Part shown: positions 1-5,347 of the stretch, one piece after another
Position numbering within the stretch: position 1 is the stretch's first letter
Layout of the letters: the number at the start of each line of letters is the position of its first letter
Assembly: GCA_030042575.1 (NCBI GenBank)
Contig: JASHZK010000047.1
Span: 1 to 7,300 of the forward strand
Direction of reading: 5' to 3'
Source: Acidimicrobiales bacterium
GTDB taxonomy: Bacteria > Actinomycetota > Acidimicrobiia > Acidimicrobiales > UBA8190
DNA: 7,300 bases
Position numbers and translations under genes: made by a program
Notes under the pieces: model-generated
Told to the model about the DNA's origin: nothing
Database searches by the model: none
Seen by the model: the letters and a program-made list of their open reading frames with translations, nothing else

Positions 1-969
1 TACACGTTCTTCGTGGCGCCGGAGGTGGAGTACTTCTACTTTGCCGACGCCAACCCCTCCCACCGTCCCACCACGCTCGACTCGGGCTCCTACTTCGACC
101 TCTCGGTGGCCGACCGGTCGAGCGAGCTGCGCCGGCGCACGGTGCTGCGATTGGAGGAGATGGGCATCCCGGTCGAGCACGCCCAGCACGAGGACGCCCC
201 CTCGCAGCACGAGATCGACCTGCGCTACACCGACGCCCTCACCATGGCCGACACCGTGATGACCGTGCGCCTGGTGGTGAAGGAGACCGCCCAGCACAAG
301 GGCGTACACGCCAGTTTCATGCCCAAGCCCATCGCCGGCGTACAGGGATCAGGCATGCACACCCACGTGTCGCTTTTCGAAGGCGACAAGAACGCTTTTC
401 ACGACAGCGACGACGCCTACGGGCTGTCCGAGGTGGCCAAGCGTTTCATGGCCGGTCTCCTCCGCCACGCCCCGGAGATCACCGCCGTCACCAACCAGTG
501 GGTGAATTCCTACAAGCGCATGGTCCCCGGGTACGAAGCCCCGGTGCATGTCTCTTGGGCCCGCAACAACCGCTCGGCCTTGGTGCGCGTGCCGGTGGTG
601 AAGCGCAAGAAGTTCGAGTCGACCCGTATCGAGTACCGGGCACCGGACTCGGCATGCAACCCGTACCTGGCTTTTGCCGTGATCCTGGCCGCCGGCCTCA
701 AGGGCATCGACGAGGGCTACGAGCTTCCCCGCGAGGCGGCGGCCAACCTCTACGCCATGACTCCCGAGGAGCTGGCTGCCGAAGGTATCCGGGCCCTGCC
801 CGGCAGCCTCAACGAGGCCATCGTGGTGATGGAGCGCTCCGAGCTGGTGGCCGAGACCCTGGGCGAGCACGTCTTCGAGTGGTTCACCCGCAACAAGCGC
901 GCCGAGTGGGCGGGTTACAAGACCCACATCAGCCAGTTCGAGCGCGACCGCTACTTCCCGCTGCTCTAG
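1..969 (+). CDS. glnA: Glutamine synthetase, class I-alpha-like, 5' end outside the window
   Basis: This cytosolic enzyme makes glutamine from glutamate, ammonia and ATP. The reading frame is open from base 1, so about the first 120 residues of a usual 440-450 are missing; the GTG at 13 is internal. Visible codons 68-75 hold the SQHEID metal/active-site segment. Codons 109-124 match the ATP-binding signature (KP, then GSGMHTH and Ser). The GYEAP segment near codon 179 carries the glutamate-flap Glu, followed by NRSALVRVP and RIEYRAPDSACNPYLAF. The loop around codon 251 reads NLYAMTPEEL and continues to GIRALP. That context resembles the Bacillus-type I-alpha enzymes, which are feedback-inhibited, and not the adenylylated I-beta type. 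I infer no adenylylation control, although a Tyr is present in the loop. The protein ends in FERDRYFPLL, typical of the family. The next gene follows after 38 bp in the same direction, so the two are probably cotranscribed. A gamma-glutamyl-amine synthetase paralogue is a less likely alternative. Confidence 0.95.
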   Translation, partial: YTFFVAPEVEYFYFADANPSHRPTTLDSGSYFDLSVADRSSELRRRTVLRLEEMGIPVEHAQHEDAPSQHEIDLRYTDALTMADTVMTVRLVVKETAQHKGVHASFMPKPIAGVQGSGMHTHVSLFEGDKNAFHDSDDAYGLSEVAKRFMAGLLRHAPEITAVTNQWVNSYKRMVPGYEAPVHVSWARNNRSALVRVPVVKRKKFESTRIEYRAPDSACNPYLAFAVILAAGLKGIDEGYELPREAAANLYAMTPEELAAEGIRALPGSLNEAIVVMERSELVAETLGEHVFEWFTRNKRAEWAGYKTHISQFERDRYFPLL

Positions 970-990
970 TAGCGGAACGGACGAGAAGAG

Positions 991-1001
991 AGGGGAGGGG
1001 A
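991..1001 (+). promoter_or_regulatory. Ribosome binding site of the GlnR-like regulator
   Basis: A purine-rich stretch (AGGGGAGGGGA) contains GGAGG at 994-998, nine bases ahead of the GTG at 1008. It fixes this GTG as the start, even though the frame stays open far upstream inside the glutamine synthetase gene. I see no promoter or terminator in the 38-bp gap, which supports readthrough from the upstream gene. Confidence 0.7.
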
Positions 1002-1007
1002 CGCCGA

Positions 1008-1688
1008 GTGGAGCCGCTTTTGTGCTTCCCCGACCCCTTTCCGCCCGAGCTCGCCCTGGCTCTGGAGCGGATCGGTTACCCCTGGAAGGCGGTGGCCCGA
1101 CCCGAGCACGCCGAGACGGACGAGCCCGAAGACGGGTGGGCCGGGGCCGTGGTGTGCGCCACCGTCGAGCCGGCGGCGGCCTTCGCCCTGTGCCGGCTGA
1201 TGCGGGCCCGCGAGGTCCCCCTGCGGCCTCTGCTCCTGACCGTCGACCGGGCCCAGCTGGCCGATCTCGAGCTGCGCGAGGACCATTTCGACGACTTCCT
1301 CGTGGTGCCCGCCTCCCCCGACGAGCTGCACGCCAGGCTGACCCACCTGTTCTGGCGCACCGGACGCGGCCTGCGCCCCGAGCTCATCGAGTACGGGCCG
1401 CTCGTGCTCAATCTGGAGACCTACCAGGCCGCGGTGGCCGGACGGGCCCTCGACCTCACCTACATGGAGTACGAGCTCCTGCGCTTTCTGGCCGCTCGCC
1501 CGGGCAAGGTGTTCACCCGTGAGACGCTGCTCAGCCGGGTGTGGGGATACGAGTACTACGGCGGTGCCAGGACCGTCGACGTCCACATCCGCCGCTTGCG
1601 GGCCAAGCTGGGGGAGGAGCACGCCCACCTGATCTCCACCGTCCGTTCCGTGGGTTACCGCTTCGGCCAGGGGGCCTGGGCACCGTGA
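1008..1688 (+). CDS. glnR: GlnR-like OmpR-family regulator with degenerate receiver domain
   Basis: This is a 226-residue DNA-binding protein, probably controlling nitrogen-assimilation genes. Residues 1-117 form a receiver-like domain and residues about 128-219 a winged-helix (Trans_reg_C) domain. The second half is very close to actinobacterial GlnR: it contains DLTYMEYELL, VFTRETLL, VWGYEYYGG, RTVDVHIRRLRAKLG and a final VRSVGYRF. The receiver is degenerate. The residue aligned with the phosphoacceptor Asp at the end of strand 3 is Thr52, and the usual switch Lys before the conserved Pro is Val100. GlnR proteins are known as atypical, phosphorylation-independent regulators, but many keep the Asp, so this version goes further. 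It lies just downstream of glutamine synthetase, a classic GlnR target, whereas in Streptomyces coelicolor glnR and glnA are not adjacent. Its stop lies 1 bp from the end of the convergent ridA. The family is certain; orthology to GlnR is an inference from the winged-helix similarity and the neighbour. Confidence 0.85.
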   Translation: MEPLLCFPDPFPPELALALERIGYPWKAVARPEHAETDEPEDGWAGAVVCATVEPAAAFALCRLMRAREVPLRPLLLTVDRAQLADLELREDHFDDFLVVPASPDELHARLTHLFWRTGRGLRPELIEYGPLVLNLETYQAAVAGRALDLTYMEYELLRFLAARPGKVFTRETLLSRVWGYEYYGGARTVDVHIRRLRAKLGEEHAHLISTVRSVGYRFGQGAWAP

Positions 1689-1689
1689 G

Positions 1690-2061
1690 TCACGCTGGGT
1701 CTCGGGACCCGGCGTAGGCCCAAGCTTCGATCTCGACCCGGGTGCCCATGGGCAAGCCGGCCACGGCCACGCACGAGCGTGCCGGGCGACTGGCACCGAC
1801 GCATTCGGCGTAGATCCGGTTGAATTCGCCGTAGTCGGCCATGTCGGCCAGGTACACGGTGGTCTTCACCACGCTGTCCCAATCGAGCCCCCGGCTCGAC
1901 AGGAGGTCGGCCACATTGGCCATGGCCCGGCGCACCTGGGCCCCGAGGCCGTCGGCCAGCACCGGCCCCTCGGGCCCCTGCTCCAGTCCGATCTGTCCTG
2001 AGCACACCAGCCACCCGCCGGCGGGCACGGCCGGCGAATAAGGCCCCACGGGAGCGACCAC
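1690..2061 (-). CDS. RidA family (YjgF/YER057c/UK114) enamine/imine deaminase
   Basis: RidA proteins are small trimeric enzymes that hydrolyse reactive 2-aminoacrylate-type enamines and imines to keto acids and ammonia, protecting PLP enzymes. This protein has 123 residues, a normal family length. N-terminal GPYSPA (6-11), SGQIGL (21-26), the VVKTTVYLADM strand (64-74) and the PARSCVAV block (93-100) are all present. Arg95 corresponds to the carboxylate-binding Arg105 of E. coli RidA, and Glu112 in VEIEAWA to its conserved Glu. The GTG start is fixed by AGGAGG seven bases upstream. It is the last gene of a minus-strand operon; only 3 bp separate it from the stop of the [2Fe-2S] fusion gene, so the two are probably translationally coupled. 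The context suggests removal of an imine or enamine linked to that enzyme's chemistry, or generic housekeeping. Distant RidA subfamilies with other roles exist, so the substrate is unknown. Confidence 0.93.
   Translation of the reverse strand: MVAPVGPYSPAVPAGGWLVCSGQIGLEQGPEGPVLADGLGAQVRRAMANVADLLSSRGLDWDSVVKTTVYLADMADYGEFNRIYAECVGASRPARSCVAVAGLPMGTRVEIEAWAYAGSRDPA
1694..1713. terminator. Hairpin at the glnR/ridA convergent junction
   Basis: An 8-bp stem (GCTGGGTC with GACCCGGC, one G-U wobble on the plus strand) closes a four-base loop at 1702-1705. It begins five bases after the glnR stop and lies inside the last codons of ridA. No T-run follows, so it would be a T-less terminator of the kind proposed for actinobacteria. 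It could also be chance in GC-rich coding DNA. Confidence 0.35.
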
Positions 2062-2064
2062 CTC

Positions 2065-3663
2065 TCAACCTCCTCGTTCGACCGGCCACGCCGGCGGCAG
2101 GCCGGCGGCCAGCCAGGCCGCCGCCGCAGTCGCCGCCAAGACGGCGTCGCCCGCCCGGCGAGCCGGGCCCTCAGCATCCACCACCGAGACCTCCACTGGT
2201 GGCATGTCCCGGGCGGGCAGGATCCCGAAGGAGCGGATGGTGAGATCGAGCACGGTGCCGTCTTCGGCCACGGCGATGCCCTCCCGTCGTACCCAGCCCA
2301 GGGCCTGATGGACCGCCCCGATCACGTACGAACGCAGGACCACCTGGTCGAGCACCTCCCCCGCCGACACCTCCACCGACACCACGCCGTCGGCTCCGAT
2401 GGCCACCGTGGCCCGGGCGCCCCCCGGCGAGACGATCGTGACGGGCCCGGCTCCTCGGCCCTCCGCCTCCCCCGAGACGCGGGCCTCGAAGGCGGCGCGC
2501 AACACGGCCGCCTCGGCCCACCCGGCCGCCCTGATGTCGGGCGACACCGGAGGTCCGGCCACGGCCACCTCCTCCACGGCGAAGCCCGGGGCGGCCGCCC
2601 CGACGGCCTGCTGCCACGGACCGAGATCGGGCGAACCGGGAGTGCGGGCCACCCGGATCACCCCGCTGCCGTCGGCCCGAACCCCGGCGGCGATGGGCGG
2701 ACGTTTGGGCCCGTGGCGCACGACGTCCTGGCGCGACCACAGGACCCGCGTGGTCCGACCGTGGCGGTCGGCCAGGGCACGGGCCGCGGCCGGGAGAGGC
2801 GAGTGGAGCTTTCCGCCGAAGGCGCCTCCGTTGGCCAGCGGCGTGGCGGGTTCGCCCCCCGGTTCGCACCACGAGGAGTCGGGCTCCAGGTAGGCGGGCT
2901 CGACGAAGGTGGTGCGCAGCGTGAGCACGAACTCGCCGGGCGGCAGCTCCAGCGGATGGCGCAGTCCGGCAGAGGAATGGCGCCCCTGCACCCGCCGGGC
3001 CGCCCTCTGTGCCGCCAACAGGGTTTCGCCCACCGCCCACGTTCCGTCCGAGCCGGCCACGGCCACCAGGGCAGCCACCGGGGCCGTGTCGTCGGCGAAG
3101 CCGCCGTCTCCGAGCACGACGTCCTCGCCGACGCGCTGCCCGGCGCCACCCTCGATCTCGGCCCGCCGGGCCGCCGCTTGCAGGTCGCGACCGCTACCGG
3201 GTCCCGCCCGCGACCCCGGCTCGCTCATGGCCAGGGCAGCGGCTTCGACGATGGTGCGCCAACCGGTGCAGCGACAGAGATGGGCCGTCAGCGCCCGGCA
3301 CACGGCCTGTTCGTCGAAGCCGGCGCCGCGCCCCTCCAAAGCGGCCAGACGCATGACGATGCCCGGCGTGCAAAAACCGCACTGGCTGGCGCCGAGCGCC
3401 GAGAATGCCCTCGCCCAGCGGGCCCGCACCGGGGGATCGAGCCCCTTCAAAGTGGTCACCCGCCTACCGTTCACACGCCGGGCCGGGGTGACACAGGCCA
3501 CGCGGGCGGCACCGTCCACCCACACCGTGCAACACCCGCACTGGCCCTGGGGGCTGCATCCGTCCTTGGCACTGTGGACGCCGAGCCGCTCACGTAGGAC
3601 GTCGAGGAGAGACCCGCCGTCATCGACTGCCGAGACAGGACGGCCGTCGAGCTCGAAGTTCAA
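2065..3663 (-). CDS. Compact fusion: two-cluster [2Fe-2S] domain plus shortened xanthine-dehydrogenase-like region
   Basis: This 532-residue protein begins like the small subunit of xanthine dehydrogenase/CO dehydrogenase-type Mo hydroxylases. Residues 1-60 form a plant-ferredoxin-like domain with Cys36, Cys42, Cys45 and Cys57. Residues 75-145 form the helical second-cluster domain with QCGFCTPG (Cys95, Cys98) and LCRCTG (Cys130, Cys132). After a linker, residues about 180-532 hold scraps of the large subunit in the correct order: GDGGFADDTAP (hammerhead start), LEPDSSW, NGGAFGGK at 278-285, a VLWSRQDVV strand, DIRAAGWAEA, VIGAVHQALG and ILPARDMPPVEV. A normal large subunit has about 750 residues; this half has about 385. 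The GEPP-type catalytic motif is replaced by RRAGDAVLA (Asp506). Molybdenum catalysis is therefore doubtful, while electron transfer looks possible. No FAD subunit or XdhC-type maturation gene is visible. I chose the TTG at 3663 because the open frame upstream runs over the erpA coding end; a GAGG lies 11 bases before it. The start is uncertain. The frame is intact, so decay by frameshift is not seen. Confidence 0.8.
   Translation of the reverse strand: MNFELDGRPVSAVDDGGSLLDVLRERLGVHSAKDGCSPQGQCGCCTVWVDGAARVACVTPARRVNGRRVTTLKGLDPPVRARWARAFSALGASQCGFCTPGIVMRLAALEGRGAGFDEQAVCRALTAHLCRCTGWRTIVEAAALAMSEPGSRAGPGSGRDLQAAARRAEIEGGAGQRVGEDVVLGDGGFADDTAPVAALVAVAGSDGTWAVGETLLAAQRAARRVQGRHSSAGLRHPLELPPGEFVLTLRTTFVEPAYLEPDSSWCEPGGEPATPLANGGAFGGKLHSPLPAAARALADRHGRTTRVLWSRQDVVRHGPKRPPIAAGVRADGSGVIRVARTPGSPDLGPWQQAVGAAAPGFAVEEVAVAGPPVSPDIRAAGWAEAAVLRAAFEARVSGEAEGRGAGPVTIVSPGGARATVAIGADGVVSVEVSAGEVLDQVVLRSYVIGAVHQALGWVRREGIAVAEDGTVLDLTIRSFGILPARDMPPVEVSVVDAEGPARRAGDAVLAATAAAAWLAAGLPPAWPVERGG
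2069..2074 (-). promoter_or_regulatory. Ribosome binding site of ridA, just upstream of the preceding gene's stop
   Basis: Read on the minus strand this is a perfect AGGAGG, seven bases before the GTG start at 2061. It lies in the last codons of the upstream fusion gene, whose TGA stop occupies 2067-2065, between the site and the start. This arrangement favours translational coupling of the two genes. Confidence 0.8.
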
Positions 3664-3700
3664 CGACGGCGCTACCTCGGCGCCGGCGGAGATGTTCGGC

Positions 3701-4072
3701 TCAGCTGAAGGAGGACCCGCACCCGCAGGTACGGGTGGCGTTCGGGTTCGAGATGTGGAACCCGGCGTCCTGGAGCCCGTCGGTGTAGTCCAGCGTCGAG
3801 CCCTTGAGCAGCTCGGCGCTGGCCGGGTCGACCACCACCTTGACCCCACCGTGGTGGCGCACGATGTCGTCGCCGGCGATCTCCGAGTCGAAGAACATCT
3901 CGTAGCTGTAGCCCGAGCACCCGCCGGGCCGTACGGCCACCCGCAGGGCCAGCTCGCTGTTGCCTTCCTGCTCGAGCAGGGCGGCCACTTTGGTCGCTGC
4001 CGCGTCCGACAGGGTGACGGGGTGCGGCCGCTTGCCGATGCTCACCGAGGTCATGGTCGTCACGGCACTCAT
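3701..4072 (-). CDS. erpA: ErpA/IscA/HesB-type iron-sulfur cluster insertion protein
   Basis: A-type carriers accept Fe-S clusters from the assembly machinery and deliver them to client apoproteins in the cytosol. This 123-residue protein shows the full family pattern: VTLSDAAATKVAALL, RVAVRPGGCSGYSY with Cys52, VVVDPASAELLKGSTLDY, and the C-terminal NPNATRTCGCG with Cys116 and Cys118. Those are the three conserved ligand cysteines. The ATG at 4072 has a GGAG nine bases upstream; a second ATG six codons in would give a slightly shorter protein. It leads the minus-strand operon, with a 37-bp gap to the [2Fe-2S] fusion gene, which is a plausible client. It is divergent from mrp, another Fe-S carrier. 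ErpA and IscA-like A-type carriers cannot be separated by sequence reading alone, so the symbol is the usual actinobacterial usage. Confidence 0.93.
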   Translation of the reverse strand: MSAVTTMTSVSIGKRPHPVTLSDAAATKVAALLEQEGNSELALRVAVRPGGCSGYSYEMFFDSEIAGDDIVRHHGGVKVVVDPASAELLKGSTLDYTDGLQDAGFHISNPNATRTCGCGSSFS

Positions 4073-4132
4073 GTTATCCGACTCCGTGCCGTCGGCGTTC
4101 CGCCCGGGCGCCGTGAGCAGCCCATTAGCATC
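4073..4132. promoter_or_regulatory. Divergent promoter region between erpA and mrp
   Basis: This 60-bp gap must carry promoters for both directions. On the plus strand TAGCAT at 4126-4131 fits the actinobacterial TANNNT -10 box and would start transcription near 4138, almost exactly at the second GTG of mrp (4139). On the minus strand the overlapping GCTAAT (4129-4124) is a possible -10 for erpA, giving a leader of about 45 bases. No convincing -35 element is seen on either strand. A perfect 10-bp palindrome (CGCCCGGGCG) lies at 4101-4110 and could be an operator, though such palindromes arise easily in GC-rich DNA. Confidence 0.4.
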
Positions 4133-5332
4133 GTGGCGGTGGCTGAGGACCGGGCGACACCAGGCTCTTCGATCTCTGGGCCGGCTCCCGATGAGGCCGC
4201 CGTGCGTGGCGCCCTGGCCGGCGTCATCGACCCCGAGCTCGGCGCTGACATCGTCGAGCTCGGCATGGTCCGCCGGCTCGCGGTGTCACCCGAAGGGGTG
4301 GTCACGGTGGAGGTGGCGCTGACCGTCGCCGGCTGCCCGTTGCGCACCCAGCTGCGTACCGACGTGCAATCCCGGCTGGCGGCACTGCCCGGGGTGCGGT
4401 CGGTCAGGGTCGACATGGGCGAGATGACCCAGGCCGAGCGGGCCGCCGTCATGGACAAGGCCCGGCGCCGGGCCCAGGAGGACCGGTCGGTGGCCATCGA
4501 CGTGCCCTTCTCGGCTCGGGTACTGGCCGTGTCGTCGGGCAAGGGGGGGGTGGGCAAGTCGTCTCTGACGGTGAACCTGGCCACGGCGCTGGCCCGGCGG
4601 GGCCTCGTCGTCGGGCTGCTGGACGCCGATATCTGGGGGTTCTCGGCGCCCCGCCTGTTGGGCATGCAGGGCGAGCTGCGAGCTGAGGCCAAGAAGATCG
4701 TCCCCATGGAGCGCTCGGTCGGCCAAGGGTTGCTCAAGGTGGTGTCGATGGGCTTTCTGGCCGAAGAGGACGAGGCCATCCTGTGGCGGGGCCTCATCCT
4801 CAACCGGGCCGTGCAGCACTTCTTGGAGGACGTGCGCTGGGGGCACCTCGACTATCTGCTCATCGACATGCCGCCGGGAACGGGCGACATCCAGCTGGGG
4901 CTGGCCCGCATGTTGCCGCGCACCGAGGTGTTGGTGGTCACCACCCCGCCGGTAGCGGCCCAGAAGGTGGCGGCGCGCGCCGCCGACATGGCCCGCAAGG
5001 GCAACCTTCGGGTGGCCGGCGTCATCGAGAACATGAGTCCCTTCGTGTGCGACCATGGAACCTCTTATCCCCTCTTCGGTGAGGGCGGGGGGGCGAGGCT
5101 GGCCGCCGAGCTGGGAGTGCCACTGGTGGGGACGGTCCCGCTGCACCCTGACATGGCGCCGGCCGGCGACGCCGGGATCCCGGTAGCGCTCGGTTCGGGC
5201 GCCCTGGGGCAGATCTTCGACGACCTGGCCCGGCGCGTGGCCGAGGAGGTCGCTCCGCTGGTGGAGACGAGCAGCTGCACGGCGAGAATGCTCGACCGGG
5301 TGGAGCAGGCTCTCGACGCCCCAGAGACCTGA
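4133..5332 (+). CDS. mrp: Mrp/ApbC/Nbp35-family P-loop ATPase, Fe-S cluster carrier
   Basis: Mrp proteins are dimeric cytosolic ATPases that bind and pass on Fe-S clusters. From the GTG at 4133 the protein has 399 residues. Residues 20-98 are the DUF59/MIP18 domain (VIDPELGADIVELGMV and the AGCPLR segment with Cys68). Residues 129-380 are the ParA/MinD-like ATPase, with the deviant Walker A GKGGVGKSS at 136-144, DADIWGFSAPRLLG at 164-177 and Walker B LLIDMPPGTGD at 242-252. In many Mrp proteins a CxxC pair at the dimer interface holds the cluster. Here the matching segment is VCDHGTS, with only Cys306, a loss that to my knowledge also occurs in other actinobacterial Mrp proteins. No good ribosome binding site precedes either GTG (4133 or 4139). 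Together with the TAGCAT box this suggests a leaderless start, perhaps at 4139 (397 residues). The longer open frame upstream is an antisense shadow of erpA and its operon. It is divergent from erpA and converges on the MBL gene. Confidence 0.93.
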   Translation: MAVAEDRATPGSSISGPAPDEAAVRGALAGVIDPELGADIVELGMVRRLAVSPEGVVTVEVALTVAGCPLRTQLRTDVQSRLAALPGVRSVRVDMGEMTQAERAAVMDKARRRAQEDRSVAIDVPFSARVLAVSSGKGGVGKSSLTVNLATALARRGLVVGLLDADIWGFSAPRLLGMQGELRAEAKKIVPMERSVGQGLLKVVSMGFLAEEDEAILWRGLILNRAVQHFLEDVRWGHLDYLLIDMPPGTGDIQLGLARMLPRTEVLVVTTPPVAAQKVAARAADMARKGNLRVAGVIENMSPFVCDHGTSYPLFGEGGGARLAAELGVPLVGTVPLHPDMAPAGDAGIPVALGSGALGQIFDDLARRVAEEVAPLVETSSCTARMLDRVEQALDAPET

Positions 5333-5347
5333 CCGCTGCGCGTCAGG
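5328..5347. terminator. Inverted repeat spanning both stops of the mrp/MBL convergent pair
   Basis: CCTGAC at 5328-5333 pairs perfectly with GTCAGG at 5342-5347 around an eight-base loop. The left arm contains the TGA of mrp and the right arm the TGA of the MBL gene on the other strand, so the repeat is centred on the gap. It could act as a bidirectional terminator. The stem is only 6 bp and there is no T-run. Confidence 0.3.

Noticed and set aside
498..1007. Upstream extension of the GlnR-like frame
   Set aside because: It lies entirely within glutamine synthetase in another frame, and the ribosome binding site at 991-1001 marks the GTG at 1008.
2308..3597. 429-codon plus-strand open frame opposite the fusion gene
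   Set aside because: It is rich in His, Arg, Gly and Pro with no motif, as expected for an antisense frame; the minus strand shows two clear Fe-S cysteine motifs.
3664..3849. Upstream extension of the [2Fe-2S] fusion frame to a GTG at 3849
   Set aside because: It would overlap about 150 bases of the well-supported erpA coding region on the same strand, and the extra residues are Arg/Pro/Ser/Thr-rich out-of-frame-like sequence without family similarity.
2909..4132. Very long plus-strand open frame running into mrp
   Set aside because: Its first 400 residues are antisense to the fusion gene and erpA and have low-complexity Arg/Pro/Ala composition. Mrp similarity begins only after the GTG codons at 4133-4139.
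4543..4550. Run of eight G bases in mrp, considered as a slippage or sequencing frameshift
   Set aside because: The frame through it gives the exact GKGGVGKS Walker A motif and continues to the expected C-terminus, so it is correct as read.
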